DNA of 64,000 bases from Anaplasma platys. GTDB lineage: Bacteria; Pseudomonadota; Alphaproteobacteria; Rickettsiales; Anaplasmataceae. How positions within the stretch are numbered: position 1 is the first letter of the stretch; each line of letters opens with the position of its first letter. The stretch lies in the NCBI RefSeq assembly GCF_012790675.1, contig NZ_CP046391.1, forward strand, positions 119,729 to 183,728, in the 5' to 3' direction. The notes beneath the pieces were generated by a model. The model was not told the DNA's origin. It saw nothing but the letters and a program-made list of their open reading frames with translations, and did no database searches. The position numbers and the translations under genes were made by a program. Of the stretch, positions 30,261-41,600 are shown in pieces.

Positions 30261-31520
30261 TTATCCAAGCATTGCAGAAATTTCCTCTCTAGATGCTAGG
30301 GATCCTACTTTGCCGATGGCAGCAACGGATATTTGGGAGCTATTTTTTAACAGGAAATAGCCCACTTGTTTTATGTCATCCGCGGTTACATTCCTTATTT
30401 TTTCTATCAATTCTTCTTGGGAAATGTACTTACCGTAGTGAGAGTAGTAATAACCAAGTGCTTCTGCTTTTGATACGGGGCTCTCTCTCGACATCAAGAT
30501 CTCAGATTCAAGTTTACTTTTGGCACGTGTTATTTCATCTGCCTTTAGTGTATCCGGTAAGGATTTTATTTCCGTGGTCACGGTTTGTAGTAGTTTGGGG
30601 AGCTTGGAGCTATCTGTTGCGGCGTGGATAGAGAAGAGACCGCTGTCAGAATAACTGGAATTAAACGAGTAAATACTATACACCAACCCAAGTTTTTCTC
30701 GCACTTCTTGAAAGAGCCTAGAAGAAAGTCCGCTACCTAATATTGTATCGAATACCTGTAAGGTGTGAAACCTGTCATCAGTGTAAGGTACACCAGGAAA
30801 ACCCAGGATCACGTTTACCTGTTCAAGCTTTCTTTCTTCTAAATATTCCCCGCCGGTATACTCCGGTGAGGGAAGAGAGGCTGGCTGTTTGTCCTTTATC
30901 TCCGCCAAGCCTTGGCACATTTTCAGTACTTCATCGTGCGATATGTCACCAGAAATCGCGAGCACCAGGTTGCTGCCGAAGTAGTGTTTTTCCATGTAAG
31001 AAACCAGGTCTTTTTTCGAGAAGTTTTGCACGGTTTGCACCGAACCAAGAATTGGTTTTCCGAATATTTGCTCCTGGTAAGCAACTTCCACATATTTGTC
31101 AAAAATTATGCTGCTTGGGGTGTCATTTGTTTGATATATCTCCTGTAACACAACATCTTTTTCCCGCATGATCTCCTCTTCAGGGAATGAGGAGTTAAGC
31201 ACTATATCGGTTAGGACCTCGAGTGCTGTGTGGATGTCCTTTTTCATCACCTTTAGGTGATATACTGTGTGCTCCTTATCGGTATATGCATTGAAATTAC
31301 CCCCTATGGCATCAAATGTTTTGGCGATATCCAGTGCCGATCTTGATGTGGTGCCCTTAAATGCCATGTGCTCTAAAAAGTGGGCCAGCCCTATCTTCTC
31401 GATTTGCTCATGTCTGCTACCAACTTTAATCCAGAGATTAATGCCAACTGAGTTGACACCACTAACTCTCTCGGTGACGACTAGCATGTTGTTTTTGAGT
31501 TTTGTTAATACCGGTTCCAT
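30261..31520 (-). CDS. M16-family zinc peptidase (mitochondrial processing peptidase-like)
   Basis: 419 aa from ATG 31520, the usual length; a TTG at 31604 is in frame. The inverted zinc motif H-x-x-E-H is at residues 47-51 (AHFLEHMAFKGT), and a downstream Glu ligand lies in DVVLQEIYQTND. YTDKEHTVYHLKV and GSGLSSRLFQEVREKLGLVYSIYSF are typical of MPP-beta/PqqL-like peptidases. Rickettsial homologs are considered relatives of the mitochondrial presequence peptidase. It stands alone on the minus strand. Confidence 0.92.
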   Translation of the reverse strand: MEPVLTKLKNNMLVVTERVSGVNSVGINLWIKVGSRHEQIEKIGLAHFLEHMAFKGTTSRSALDIAKTFDAIGGNFNAYTDKEHTVYHLKVMKKDIHTALEVLTDIVLNSSFPEEEIMREKDVVLQEIYQTNDTPSSIIFDKYVEVAYQEQIFGKPILGSVQTVQNFSKKDLVSYMEKHYFGSNLVLAISGDISHDEVLKMCQGLAEIKDKQPASLPSPEYTGGEYLEERKLEQVNVILGFPGVPYTDDRFHTLQVFDTILGSGLSSRLFQEVREKLGLVYSIYSFNSSYSDSGLFSIHAATDSSKLPKLLQTVTTEIKSLPDTLKADEITRAKSKLESEILMSRESPVSKAEALGYYYSHYGKYISQEELIEKIRNVTADDIKQVGYFLLKNSSQISVAAIGKVGSLASREEISAMLG

Positions 31521-32126
31521 GATCACAATGATTTTAAGATATGAGGTCGTTGATGTTACAGCATTGCGTTGTAGCATAAAAGTAGAAATTGCTGCTATGA
31601 GCAATATAGAGGCCAGGCGGCAGGGGCTGAAGGCATTGCTGTGAGATATTTAGAAAGGACTATTAAAACCGCTTTATGGCCGATTTTACTCGGTATACCG
31701 AACTAGGAAATGGGGGAGTTGTGGCCACCTTGTTTTGTGGTTTAGTGCCATGCTGTGCACACTGGCATATTGTGATACCGAGCTCCACATGGAAATTACC
31801 AGTATGCCAGACGTTTTAGGAAGGCTGTTGTGGCCTTGGTATAGCAATAGCTTTGTTGTTTTTTTCAAGTGCAGCATTTAATGCGATTCTTCGGGAAACC
31901 TGTGGTGTTCAATCGTGTTTTTATGGGAGATTCTACCATTCTGTATGTGTTACGGTGATGGTAATGTCAGCGAACAGGATATTGCGGAAAATCTCAGTAA
32001 TTTCTTGTAAGATGTGAGTAGGATTGCACAAATTTGTCGTGCTGTACCGGATTTATGTCATATATAGCCTGTATAGGCAAAGCCGCATTTCGATTGACTG
32101 AAAGCACCTATAAGTGCTAGACTCGC
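31521..32126. other. Divergent intergenic region
   Basis: 606 nt between two divergently transcribed genes, so it should hold both promoters. I find no gene. A short inverted repeat AGCAC-CTATAA-GTGCT lies just before the downstream gene. Confidence 0.4.
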
Positions 32127-33614
32127 ATGTGTGCCATGGTTCGTATAAATGGATGGCAGAGCCCTGATAAGGTGGTTGACGTGTTGTTTGGCTGGGGGAG
32201 GGTTGCGCGTTTGCTGAAAGGAATCAAGAAAATTAATGTTTCTGGTCGTGAGGTGTGGCCTATCATTGAAGGGGGGAAAGGAATAGGAGTTAGCAATGGT
32301 AGGAGTTCCGGCGCCTTTGCAGCAGCGGATGCCGTAGGGACATTTTCTGGTGCCAGCCCCGACTTTATAGACAGCAATGGAGAGTACGTTCCGATACAAT
32401 ACAAAGGTAAGACCAGGAGAGAACGTAACCGTGAACTGATAGAATATTCAATCCGCGCCGGCATTAGTCAGGCGCAAGTGGCTTATGATTTATCCAAAGG
32501 CCGTGGTCGGATACATATGAACGTTCTGTGGGAAATGGGGAACGTAGACGAGGTTCTGCATGGGATACTGGACGGTGCCCAAGGTCTTATCCATGGAGTG
32601 ACCTGTGGCGCAGGCATGCCTTATAAGGTGGCTGCGTTTGCGCAACAATATGGGATTTATTACTATCCGATAGTTTCATCCGTTCGTGCTTTTAAAATAC
32701 TGTGGAATCGCTCTTACCGCAAGTTTCCTCATGATTTGTTGGGTGGGGTCGTTTATGAAGACCCCTGGCTTGCTGGAGGGCATAACGGGATTAGTAACAG
32801 TGAAGCTCCTGACCAGCCGGAGTCGCCATATGAGCGCGTTGCCAATATTAGGGCGTTCATGAATGAGGTAGGTCTTTCTCATGTTGTAATAATTATGGCT
32901 GGGGGAGTATGGCACCTAAAGGAATGGGAATCGTGGCTTGAGGATGAGCGCATAGGTCCTGTAGCGTTCCAGTTTGGGACCAGGCCCTTGGTTACTGAAG
33001 AAAGCCCTATTTCCATGTTTTGGAAGAGGAAGCTGCTAACTTTGGCCAAGGGTGATGTTTATCTGAACCGCTTTAGTCCAACAGGTTTCTATTCTTCAGC
33101 GGTAAAAAACGAGTTTATCAAAGAATTGCAGCAGCGTAACGAGCGGCAGGTGCCGTTCAGTGACGAGTGCAGCGGGGAGTACGATACTGAGGTGGTATTT
33201 GGGGTTAGGGGACGTAAGATATACGTAAAGTCTGCTGACAAAGAGAAGGTGGAAGGGTGGATGGCGGCTGGATATAGTGCAGTTATGAAGACGCCAAGTG
33301 ATACCGTGATTTTTGTCACTGATGAAAAGGCACGTGAAATACACGCAGACCAAGTAGGCTGTATGGGTTGCCTTAGTCACTGTAAGTTCAGCAACTGGAA
33401 GGATCATGATGACTTCAACACAGGGGAGAAGCCAGATCCTAGGAGTTTTTGTATTCAAAAAACTTTGCAGAATATCATTCACCAAGGAGATTGTGAAAGG
33501 GAGCTCATGTTTTCTGGGCATAATGCTTACAGGTTTGGCAGCGATGAGTTCTACAACAATGGGCATGTCCCTACTGTAGCTGAGCTGGTGGATAGGATTT
33601 TGAGTGGGTACTAG
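32127..33614 (+). CDS. Nitronate monooxygenase (2-nitropropane dioxygenase) family protein
   Basis: 495 aa (ATG 32127; ATG 32136 is equally possible). The FMN-barrel signature is seen in WPIIEGGKGIGVSNGRSSGAF, GLIHGVTCGAGMPYKV, VIIMAGGVWHLKEWESW and GPVAFQFGTRPLVTEESP. The C-terminal ~100 residues carry a Cys cluster (VGCMGCLSHCKFSNW, then SFCIQK, GDCERE) that could bind a metal or iron-sulfur centre. Such proteins are annotated as nitronate monooxygenases in Rickettsiales, but the real substrate is unknown; FabK-like enoyl reductases share the fold. Confidence 0.82.
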   Translation: MCAMVRINGWQSPDKVVDVLFGWGRVARLLKGIKKINVSGREVWPIIEGGKGIGVSNGRSSGAFAAADAVGTFSGASPDFIDSNGEYVPIQYKGKTRRERNRELIEYSIRAGISQAQVAYDLSKGRGRIHMNVLWEMGNVDEVLHGILDGAQGLIHGVTCGAGMPYKVAAFAQQYGIYYYPIVSSVRAFKILWNRSYRKFPHDLLGGVVYEDPWLAGGHNGISNSEAPDQPESPYERVANIRAFMNEVGLSHVVIIMAGGVWHLKEWESWLEDERIGPVAFQFGTRPLVTEESPISMFWKRKLLTLAKGDVYLNRFSPTGFYSSAVKNEFIKELQQRNERQVPFSDECSGEYDTEVVFGVRGRKIYVKSADKEKVEGWMAAGYSAVMKTPSDTVIFVTDEKAREIHADQVGCMGCLSHCKFSNWKDHDDFNTGEKPDPRSFCIQKTLQNIIHQGDCERELMFSGHNAYRFGSDEFYNNGHVPTVAELVDRILSGY

Positions 33615-33800
33615 CGCGGTGTCCGGCAGCAGCCCGTGCTGGCATGAGCACTTGTAGTTTTTGTTTTGCGTAGTGTTGCCCTCTTGGGCATGTTCGCAAT
33701 AGTACCGACCTGTCTTGAGGTTTTATCCGTATGTCGCACCGCAGAGAAGGTCTGTTGGTAGCATTTGCTATTACTTTGGAACCACGGGAAGGCTTGGGGG

Positions 33801-34397
33801 TTATGCCCGGTGTAAAGCCGCCAGGTACCTGGCGATAAGATCGGTTTCAATGTTTACAATGTCTCCCACCATAAGATACTGAAACGTGGTGTTGTCCCAG
33901 GTGTAAGGGACAATATTCACGCAAAATTTTCCGGGGGAGGCGTCATTTATGGTCAATGAAACTCCATCGACTGCTACGGAGCCCTTGTGTGCCAGGTATT
34001 TCATTTGGGATTCGTCGCAGAGAATCTCCACCACACGGGACCCGGCATTGCGAGTTATCGAGAGTACAGTGCCGAGACAGTCCACGTGTCCCTGCACAAG
34101 ATGCCCATCTAGTGGGTCGCCAACTTTTAGAGAAGGTTCCAGGTTGATTTTTGTACCTTTGGTCCACAGTTTTAGATTGGTTGCTCTCATGGTTTCCGCA
34201 GAAATATTTACCACAAAATGCTCGTCGCACTTTTCTACTACCGTGAGACAAGCCCCAGAGCACGATACGGAACTGCCTTTACTAATTCCGCCAAAAATCT
34301 CCTTTTTTTGAGTACCGATATGAGCTATGACGTCAGATTCGCTGATCCTGGAAACATCGACTAAATGCCCTACTGCAGCGATAATTCCACTAAACAA
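33801..34397 (-). CDS. ribE: Riboflavin synthase, alpha chain
   Basis: Dismutates two 6,7-dimethyl-8-ribityllumazine molecules to riboflavin. 198 aa built of two lumazine-binding repeats; each has the family motif: MFSGIIAAVG, GSSVSCSGACLTVV in the first, and GTVLSI, GSVAVDGVSLTIND in the second, plus VQGHVDCLGT. The start is TTG at 34397 with GAGAG eight bases upstream; MFSGI is the conserved true N-terminus. It follows mfd on the same strand after about 130 nt. Confidence 0.94.
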   Translation of the reverse strand: MFSGIIAAVGHLVDVSRISESDVIAHIGTQKKEIFGGISKGSSVSCSGACLTVVEKCDEHFVVNISAETMRATNLKLWTKGTKINLEPSLKVGDPLDGHLVQGHVDCLGTVLSITRNAGSRVVEILCDESQMKYLAHKGSVAVDGVSLTINDASPGKFCVNIVPYTWDNTTFQYLMVGDIVNIETDLIARYLAALHRA

Positions 34398-34530
34398 AAA
34401 AATCTCTCAGGTATATCACTTCTACCCATAGTAACAAATACGGGGTGACTGTGCTACATTTGTGGTGGAAGTGAAGTGTTCACGCATCGCCTAACAGACG
34501 CAAAAGATATTTTGCTGGTGGCGTGGGTGG

Positions 34531-37500
34531 TTAGCAAACCTGGTTCGTATTCTGTGAACACACATTGCTTTCCGAAAGTAGGCCACACATGGTAGATAAC
34601 TGGGAGATTACATATTTTGTGATGCTGGGGGCATGTACTCCGGGCACGGTCATTTTGACGTTGCTTCCGGTGATGGTAAATATTCCCATGTTGCGCACAA
34701 AGTACTCCAAAAGCCTTTCCTCTTTTGGACCCAGGCTGCGTTGAAATTGCAGAGTGACGCTGTTTTTCATTTGCGTGACTTCAGATATACGTATAATCGA
34801 GCACAGATGTTTTATGTGAAGCACATCTAGCAGGTTTTCAACTTCACGTGGCGGTTTTCCGAATCTATCTGTCAACTCTGCTGCACAGCGCTCAATCTCT
34901 GTGGGTGTTTTCAGTCCACTGACTTTTTTGTATACGTTCATTCTCAAGTCAAGGTCCCGAATGTATGCGGGAGGAATTCTCACGTTGATATTGATGTCTA
35001 CTTTCACATCATGGCAACTTCTTATGTCTTCAGTTGCGGATTTACAAGCTTCCATTTCTTCAGACAACATCTTGTAATATAGCTCCGTTCCTATTTCTTT
35101 TATGTTTCCAGACTGTTCTTCTCCCACTAGATTGCCAAAACCGCGCATATCCATGTCTTGAAGTGACAAAGAAAACCCAGAGCCGATGCTGTTTAATGAC
35201 TTGAGAATTTCTAGTCTTCTGACTCCCGGAGAATTGGGAACGGCCTTGTTGGAGAGTAAAAAATAAGCATAGCCCTGCGTGGTACTCCGCCCAACTCTTC
35301 CCTTCAGCTGGTACAGCTGCGCTAGCCCGAACATGTCTGCATTGTATACAATAATAGTATTTGCTATTGGTACATCTATACCGCTCTCTATTATTGATGT
35401 TGTGAGCAGTAGAGAGAACTTTCCTTCATAGAACTCATTCATAATTTTATCCAGCGTGCTTGCAGCAGTTTTTCCATGCGCCACGGCTATCTTCACTTCA
35501 GGAACCAACTGTTTCAGCTTCTCCATAACTGGTGCGATATCTGATATGAGTGGGCAAGTGAAAAATATTCTGCCACCACGGCTTATTTCCTTAAGTATGG
35601 CCTCCTTTATCGCTTTATTGTTGTAGTGGGATATGGATATCTCAACTGCCAATCTTCCAATGGGGGGAGTGCGTAAAATGCTGAGATCCTTAATGCCTGA
35701 TAGCGACATGTGCAACGTCCTAGGTATGGGAGTTGCCGATAGGGACAAAACATGAACTTTACTCTTGAACAGACGCATTTTCTCCTTTTGTTGCACTCCA
35801 AAGTGCTGTTCTTCGTCTATTATTAATAGCCTGAGATCTAAGAAACGTACGTCATCGGTTAGGAGAGCACTGGTGCCGATTATTATGTTGATGTTCCCTT
35901 CTTCTAGATCCCTTTTGATTTGTTGTTTTTTTCTGGCAGTAACTTTAGAAAGCTGCTGGATATTGACGTCGTAGTTTTTGAATCTGTCTTTAAAAGCGCC
36001 AAAGTGCTGATTACACAAGAGGGTGGTAGGCACTATTACGGCCACTTGGCACGTAATGTCTTCGCTGACCACTAAAAATGCTGCGCGCAGGGCTATTTCA
36101 GTTTTACCAAATCCCACATCGCCGCAGATGAGTCTATCCATAACCTTGCCGCTTGATAGATCGTTTTCGACGTCGGCAATGGCCTTTAATTGGTCTTCAG
36201 TCTCTACATATGCGCATTCCTTGCAGAAGTCCCTGTAAGCTGTGCTGGCAAAAAATTTACTCCCTTCAGACAGTCTGCGCATTGCTTCAGAGCTCAGGAG
36301 TGCTTTTGCGATATCTCTGATGCGTTTTTTCAACTTAGCTTTCTTTTCCTGCCAAGAGGTGCTGCCCAGTTTATCGAGGATAACGTCGGTGTTGTTACCG
36401 TACTTTGTGATCAGATCTGTGTCTTCCACGGGGACAAATAGCTTGTCATCGTTTCTATAGGAGATCTCGACAAAGTCATGACAGTTACCGCATACTGTGA
36501 GGGTTTTTAAGGCATTGAATATGCCGACACCATAGTCTCTGTGGACCACTACATCACCTATGGTCAAGTCAGATGCATTGCTAGCTATTGTTGCTTTGGT
36601 TTTACGAACGCTGTACTCCCTTCCGAGAAGGCTATGCTCAGTTATGAGGATAAAATTTTGGGTTTCTACACCGTTTTGCATCGGCGCAATAGCAATGCTG
36701 TAACCACTGCGTACATCACTGTAGCTGTGCACAGGTGACATACTGATGTCAAAGGATTTGAACTTTTCCACTAGGTACTGTAAAGACTCGCGACAGTAGC
36801 ACGCTAGAATAACGGGCTTTGTAGTTTTTGCCATATAATCTGCTGCAGCCGCGAAAATTGTTGAGTTTCTCTCTTTGGCTTGTAGCCTGAAATTTGGTAT
36901 TGCAGTGAATAGACCACGTCTCTTCTTTGTGCTGCGAGCACGCTCAACAATGCTTTTGTCCAGTGGTTCAAAGTGATAGGCAACTATTTTGGCGAATGGC
37001 CTAGATGCCTCGAGATAATCAGCAAGGTCCATTGATATGCGTGGCAGAGAAGTGGAAAAGTCGGCCACTGATTCCTCGATAATTTTTTCAATGTAAAGGG
37101 GGAGGTTGTGGGCCACCGCTTCACTAAAAACCAGCACTGCACCTTTTACGTAGTCAAATATAGTTTCTAGAGATTCCACGAAGCAGGGCAATAGCTGTTC
37201 CTCTCCAGGATACTTTTGTCGTGAGATTACTGCTTCATATAGTGCAGGGTGGGTCTCGGCCAACTGGGCGGCACGTGCTTTGAAACTTTGAATATTGCCA
37301 TCGTTTTTAATCACCTCTGAGACGGGGAGGATTAGTAGATCCTCTAGGGCTTCGCCAACCGTGAGCTGTGTGGTTATTTGAAAAAACTTTATAGATTCTA
37401 TGGTGTCATAACAAAAGTATATTCTGATGGGGTCTTCATCAGCAGACTGGAATATATCTACTATCTCTCCTCTTACGGCGAAGCTTCCTACCTCTTGCAC

Positions 37501-37941
37501 CACCGAAGCACATTGAGAGTATCCGTGCTCCACCAGATAACCTATCAAGGCATCCATAGATAGTGTTTGTCCAGGTTTTATATTCATTGTCATGGAGGGC
37601 ACGACGCTTCTTGGCAGCACTTTTTGTGTTATGGCCCCTACAGTCGTTATGAGGACATATGGTTTTGATGCTGAGAGTAGGTTTTGTAGGCACCTGACCC
37701 TTGCAGACATCACGTGGCTGCTGGGGGACATGCCCTTATGGGGTTGAAAGTCCCATGCTGGGAAGGTGAATATGTCATGGTTATTGTCAAAGAATCTCAA
37801 GATATGGAGGCGGAGGTCAAGTGACTCGCCGTCTTTTAGGATTATGACAAGTGACTTATTGGGATTACTTAGGCAAACATCAACGCAGAAGGTATCCTCA
37901 ATTTCTTGAGGCACACCCGTCACTCTTTCCAGGCAACTCAT
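34531..37941 (-). CDS. mfd: Transcription-repair coupling factor Mfd
   Basis: 1136 aa DNA translocase that removes stalled RNA polymerase and recruits UvrA. Order: UvrB-like N-terminal region, CarD-like RNAP-interaction domain (LTIGDVVVHRDYGVGIF to FVEISYRNDDKLFVPVE, about residues 465-530), superfamily-2 ATPase with Walker A GDVGFGKTEIA (Lys613), DEEQ box IIDEEQHFGV, SLSATPIPRTLHM, motif VI QLKGRVGRSTTQGYAYF, and a C-terminal domain. All helicase motifs look intact. Confidence 0.96.
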   Translation of the reverse strand: MSCLERVTGVPQEIEDTFCVDVCLSNPNKSLVIILKDGESLDLRLHILRFFDNNHDIFTFPAWDFQPHKGMSPSSHVMSARVRCLQNLLSASKPYVLITTVGAITQKVLPRSVVPSMTMNIKPGQTLSMDALIGYLVEHGYSQCASVVQEVGSFAVRGEIVDIFQSADEDPIRIYFCYDTIESIKFFQITTQLTVGEALEDLLILPVSEVIKNDGNIQSFKARAAQLAETHPALYEAVISRQKYPGEEQLLPCFVESLETIFDYVKGAVLVFSEAVAHNLPLYIEKIIEESVADFSTSLPRISMDLADYLEASRPFAKIVAYHFEPLDKSIVERARSTKKRRGLFTAIPNFRLQAKERNSTIFAAAADYMAKTTKPVILACYCRESLQYLVEKFKSFDISMSPVHSYSDVRSGYSIAIAPMQNGVETQNFILITEHSLLGREYSVRKTKATIASNASDLTIGDVVVHRDYGVGIFNALKTLTVCGNCHDFVEISYRNDDKLFVPVEDTDLITKYGNNTDVILDKLGSTSWQEKKAKLKKRIRDIAKALLSSEAMRRLSEGSKFFASTAYRDFCKECAYVETEDQLKAIADVENDLSSGKVMDRLICGDVGFGKTEIALRAAFLVVSEDITCQVAVIVPTTLLCNQHFGAFKDRFKNYDVNIQQLSKVTARKKQQIKRDLEEGNINIIIGTSALLTDDVRFLDLRLLIIDEEQHFGVQQKEKMRLFKSKVHVLSLSATPIPRTLHMSLSGIKDLSILRTPPIGRLAVEISISHYNNKAIKEAILKEISRGGRIFFTCPLISDIAPVMEKLKQLVPEVKIAVAHGKTAASTLDKIMNEFYEGKFSLLLTTSIIESGIDVPIANTIIVYNADMFGLAQLYQLKGRVGRSTTQGYAYFLLSNKAVPNSPGVRRLEILKSLNSIGSGFSLSLQDMDMRGFGNLVGEEQSGNIKEIGTELYYKMLSEEMEACKSATEDIRSCHDVKVDININVRIPPAYIRDLDLRMNVYKKVSGLKTPTEIERCAAELTDRFGKPPREVENLLDVLHIKHLCSIIRISEVTQMKNSVTLQFQRSLGPKEERLLEYFVRNMGIFTITGSNVKMTVPGVHAPSITKYVISQLSTMCGLLSESNVCSQNTNQVC

Positions 37942-38168
37942 TCTTTCTAATCACATGTTCTATCCGTAGTTAGAGCACCTAATTTGGGGGCCAAGGTTGC
38001 TGCTCATACATCTGGTAGCGCTAGGTAGATTTATGGCACCCTACAAAGAGAACCATGAAAAACACAGCTGCCCTTTTTCTATCGGCAAGGCTAAAGGCAC
38101 TAACACGAATGTCATTGTATTATGCAGGGTATTGGAATACAATCAAAAACGGTGAATTTGTAGTACTT

Positions 38169-38621
38169 ATGGGCGGTGATAGGGTTGTTATTTATACAGA
38201 TGGGGCTTGTTTAGGAAATCCTGGTCCTGGAGGTTGGGGGGCTGTATTGCTCTTCCCTTGTGGAAAGGAGAGTAAGATTACTGGCAGCTGTTCGGATACA
38301 ACGAATAACAGAATGGAGCTTACTGCAGTTATATCAGCGTTGGCTGCACTTGATGAGGGGAAAAATGTGTGTGTGCACACTGACAGCATCTATGTTAAAA
38401 ACGGGATCACTTCATGGATACACAAGTGGAAGTTAAATGGCTGGCGTACATCAAATAATTCTGCCGTGAAAAATGTAGATTTGTGGATGGAGCTGGAAAA
38501 GCTTTCGCTGAGGCATAATGTAACATGGGAATGGGTGAAAGCTCATGCTGGGAACAGGTACAATGAGGAGGCTGACTCACTAGCAAAGGATGCGATCGAA
38601 CGCCAGGTTTCTGTGCGTTGA
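38169..38621 (+). CDS. rnhA: Ribonuclease HI
   Basis: Cleaves RNA in RNA-DNA hybrids. From ATG 38169 it is 150 aa, close to E. coli RNase HI; the frame is open to 38055, adding 38 unmatched residues, so the start is uncertain. Catalytic carboxylates are visible: Asp in IYTDGACLGNPGPGGWG, Glu in NRMELTAVISAL, Asp in VHTDSIYVKNG and Asp in YNEEADSLA. The helical segment after IHKWKLNGWR is the basic protrusion. It is divergent from mfd. Confidence 0.93.
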   Translation: MGGDRVVIYTDGACLGNPGPGGWGAVLLFPCGKESKITGSCSDTTNNRMELTAVISALAALDEGKNVCVHTDSIYVKNGITSWIHKWKLNGWRTSNNSAVKNVDLWMELEKLSLRHNVTWEWVKAHAGNRYNEEADSLAKDAIERQVSVR

Positions 38622-38654
38622 AAATGCCTGCTGCATAGTGGTCGATAAAGTGTG

Positions 38655-41600
38655 ATGAATTCAGCAGTGTGGGTTTTTATAAGGTTATTGTGTGTTGGCC
38701 TTGTTTTGCTGTTTGGTGGTGTCCTGTACTACCATGTGAGCACCAAGGAGACTCTGGAGTTTCGTTCGCGCCTAATAGACATGTTTTTGGAGCATAAGTT
38801 GGCGTCGGTTTTTTCCGGAGCCAAGGTCAGTATGCAGGATGTGAAAATCACATGGCGCCGTGCTGATGAGAACTTTTTTCTGTGTGCTGCTGATGTGCGG
38901 ATGGTAGACAAAAACATGGGCATCGAGGTGCTGGTTCCCGAGGTCTCTGTATATTCAAAAATAGGGATTCTGTTTTTGTGGGGGGACTGGGGGAACAGTC
39001 GCCTAGAGGTACCGAAGATAAGTGTTGATTTTAAGCATCCAGAACTTCCAAGAAAAGCTGCAACGGCCCGTTTACCATTTACCGCGAATACTCTTCGTGA
39101 AAAGATGCTTATGCTCGTACGTTCTGATGTTCCGGTAAAGATAGGTGAGTTACTTTTGCGTGATAGCAGCGGTGATAGCATAATAGTTGACCACTTACGC
39201 TTCGGGGCGGAAAACGAATATGATGGGCGGGTATTCAACCTTGAGCTGGTGAGTGGCGGCTCGGCAATGAAAGCTAAGCTGTCAGAGCACTATAAGGGAG
39301 TGGTATCGCTGCATTTAAAGTATAGTAATTTTGACACCAAGCTTTTAAAGTACTTCAGTGTCTTTGATGAAAGGTTTGCTAGGTACCAGTATCTCAAGGC
39401 TTCTGGTACCGCAGATATAGTACTTGATGCACATTCAAACGTGGAATATGGCAGCATTAATGTTCATAGTCTTGAGGGGGTATTTCCTTACCTTCATGAC
39501 GAAGAAATTGTGGTGGATAAATTCAAAATGCGTGCCAAATATAGCGATGGGAAGCTGCAGGTTTCTGGTTTTGATCTCTGGGCCGACGATATGGCAATAA
39601 AGGCCGGTGCCAATTTCGATGCAGCTACGAAATATCTGACGCTCAACTTAGCTGGGTACGAAGTGGAATCTAAAAAAGTGTGTGCATATTGGCCGAAGGA
39701 TATGTATGAACAGGCTCGCACTTGGTACTGCGAAAATGTGTTGAGTGGGTCATTCAGAGAGCCGCAAGTAGCCTATCATGGCCTCATATACGATATGGGA
39801 AATTTGGCAAACTACATAGTGAGTTCGCATTTAAAAGATGCGGTAGTTGCTATCGAGGATGAACTTGGCGCCGTAAATGTGGTTGATGGTGGGTTGCTGA
39901 TCAGTAAGGGAGATCTGGTAATAAGGTCAGGGAATTATTCATACCGTGGCATCCGGGCCCAGGAGGGAGTAGCCATGATCAAAGGCATCCAAAAGGATGA
40001 TGCAAAGTTGGAAGTGCATGGCAGATCACATGCAGATGCAGCTAAACTGTACAATGAGGTGGGAGGCGATGACTTTTTTGGCCTAGGTGGCGAAAATGTG
40101 GCTGGAAAAGCTGATACGAAGTTTTCCATTGTGGTTAAAAATCTTCACGGTGAAGAGAAAGCCACCGCCACAGTGTCTCTTACATCTGATGTGCAAGATT
40201 TTAGTGTAGAAAAAGTGCTTGGTGCTTTTCATCTTCAGAACACTTCCATGCAAGTGGAATACGAAGGCGGAGATGTAAAAGTTGATGGTAAGGGTGAGAT
40301 GAATGGGCAAAGCATGTTCTTCAACGCGGATATTGCCGGGGACGAAAACGCGGGAGTTCGTTGTAAATTTGAAGGATATGTGTCAGGAGATGATCTGCAG
40401 CGTTTGAGCGTGGTTGCTGAGGGGTTTGATATAAAAGGGCAAGCTAGGACGATCATCGACTGTACTTTGGACTATCATACCGGGCAGCTTGCTGTAACGG
40501 GAATGTCCGATATTAGGGGGCTGTACATGGGAGTGGCGCAGGAAAGTGATGAAGAGCTAACGGAGAGAATGCTAACATTTTCAGCGATTAAGGAATCTGA
40601 CAGCGACATATTCGTTGTAAATGATCTTCGGGTGCAGGGGAATGACACTGATGTTCACTTACACGGAAAAATAGGGGAAAGCGCGGTAGAGCTAATTTCG
40701 GAAAAGCTTCATTTTGCAGAGACAGATGCGGCAATTAATGTTAACCTTGCAAATGATGTTCTGGCTGCAAGCATCGAGGGAAAGTTCTTAGATCTCAGTA
40801 AAATTAACCTGGGTGGTTTGGTGCACAGGATGTCATCCGTGGAAAGCTCGAATGTTAAGAAAGCTAACGTGAGTGTAAAGGCGGCACAGGCTTTGATGAA
40901 CAACGGAGTCCTGGTAGATAATGCGGATTTTGCGTTTGTGATAAATGAGAAAGGTGAGACGGATATCAAAGTGCGTGGAGATTTTTCGGGCAGTAACAAG
41001 GGGGTTAGCATTGATTATGGCGCAATGGGGCTGGCTGTGGAGACAGGAAATGCTGGCAAATTTTTACGTGCAATTGATGTGTTGAGTACTGTTGATGGTG
41101 GCACCTTGTCGCTCTATCTTTACCCCGAACAACACCCAGGTGAAACTAGGGGTATGTTTTCTATCAGTAGGTTCAATGTGGTTGGTGCACCCATATTGGC
41201 GCAGATACTGACTTTGTCGTCCTTAAAGGGGATTAGTAACACGCTGAGTGGTAGTGGTATACATTTCAGCAAGCTGAATGTTCCATTTAACTATAGCAAT
41301 GACGTTATTCATTTTGAAGAAACGTGGATGGAAGGGGTCGAGCTAGGGATAAGTCTTGGCGGTAAGATAGACCTGAAAGCGAAGAATTTTGATGTGCGAG
41401 GACAAATAGTTCCTGCCTATGCCGTAAATAAAATGGTATGGAACACCCCGATGATTGGTAAACTGCTCACAGGGGGTGGTTTGAGTAGGGGTATTGTTGC
41501 TATTGACTATCAGGTTAAGGGGACGTCAAAGGTGCATGATATCTCGGTCAATTTTCTTTCAATTCTAGCGCCAAATTTGTTGAAGAGGGTTTTGAAAGTT

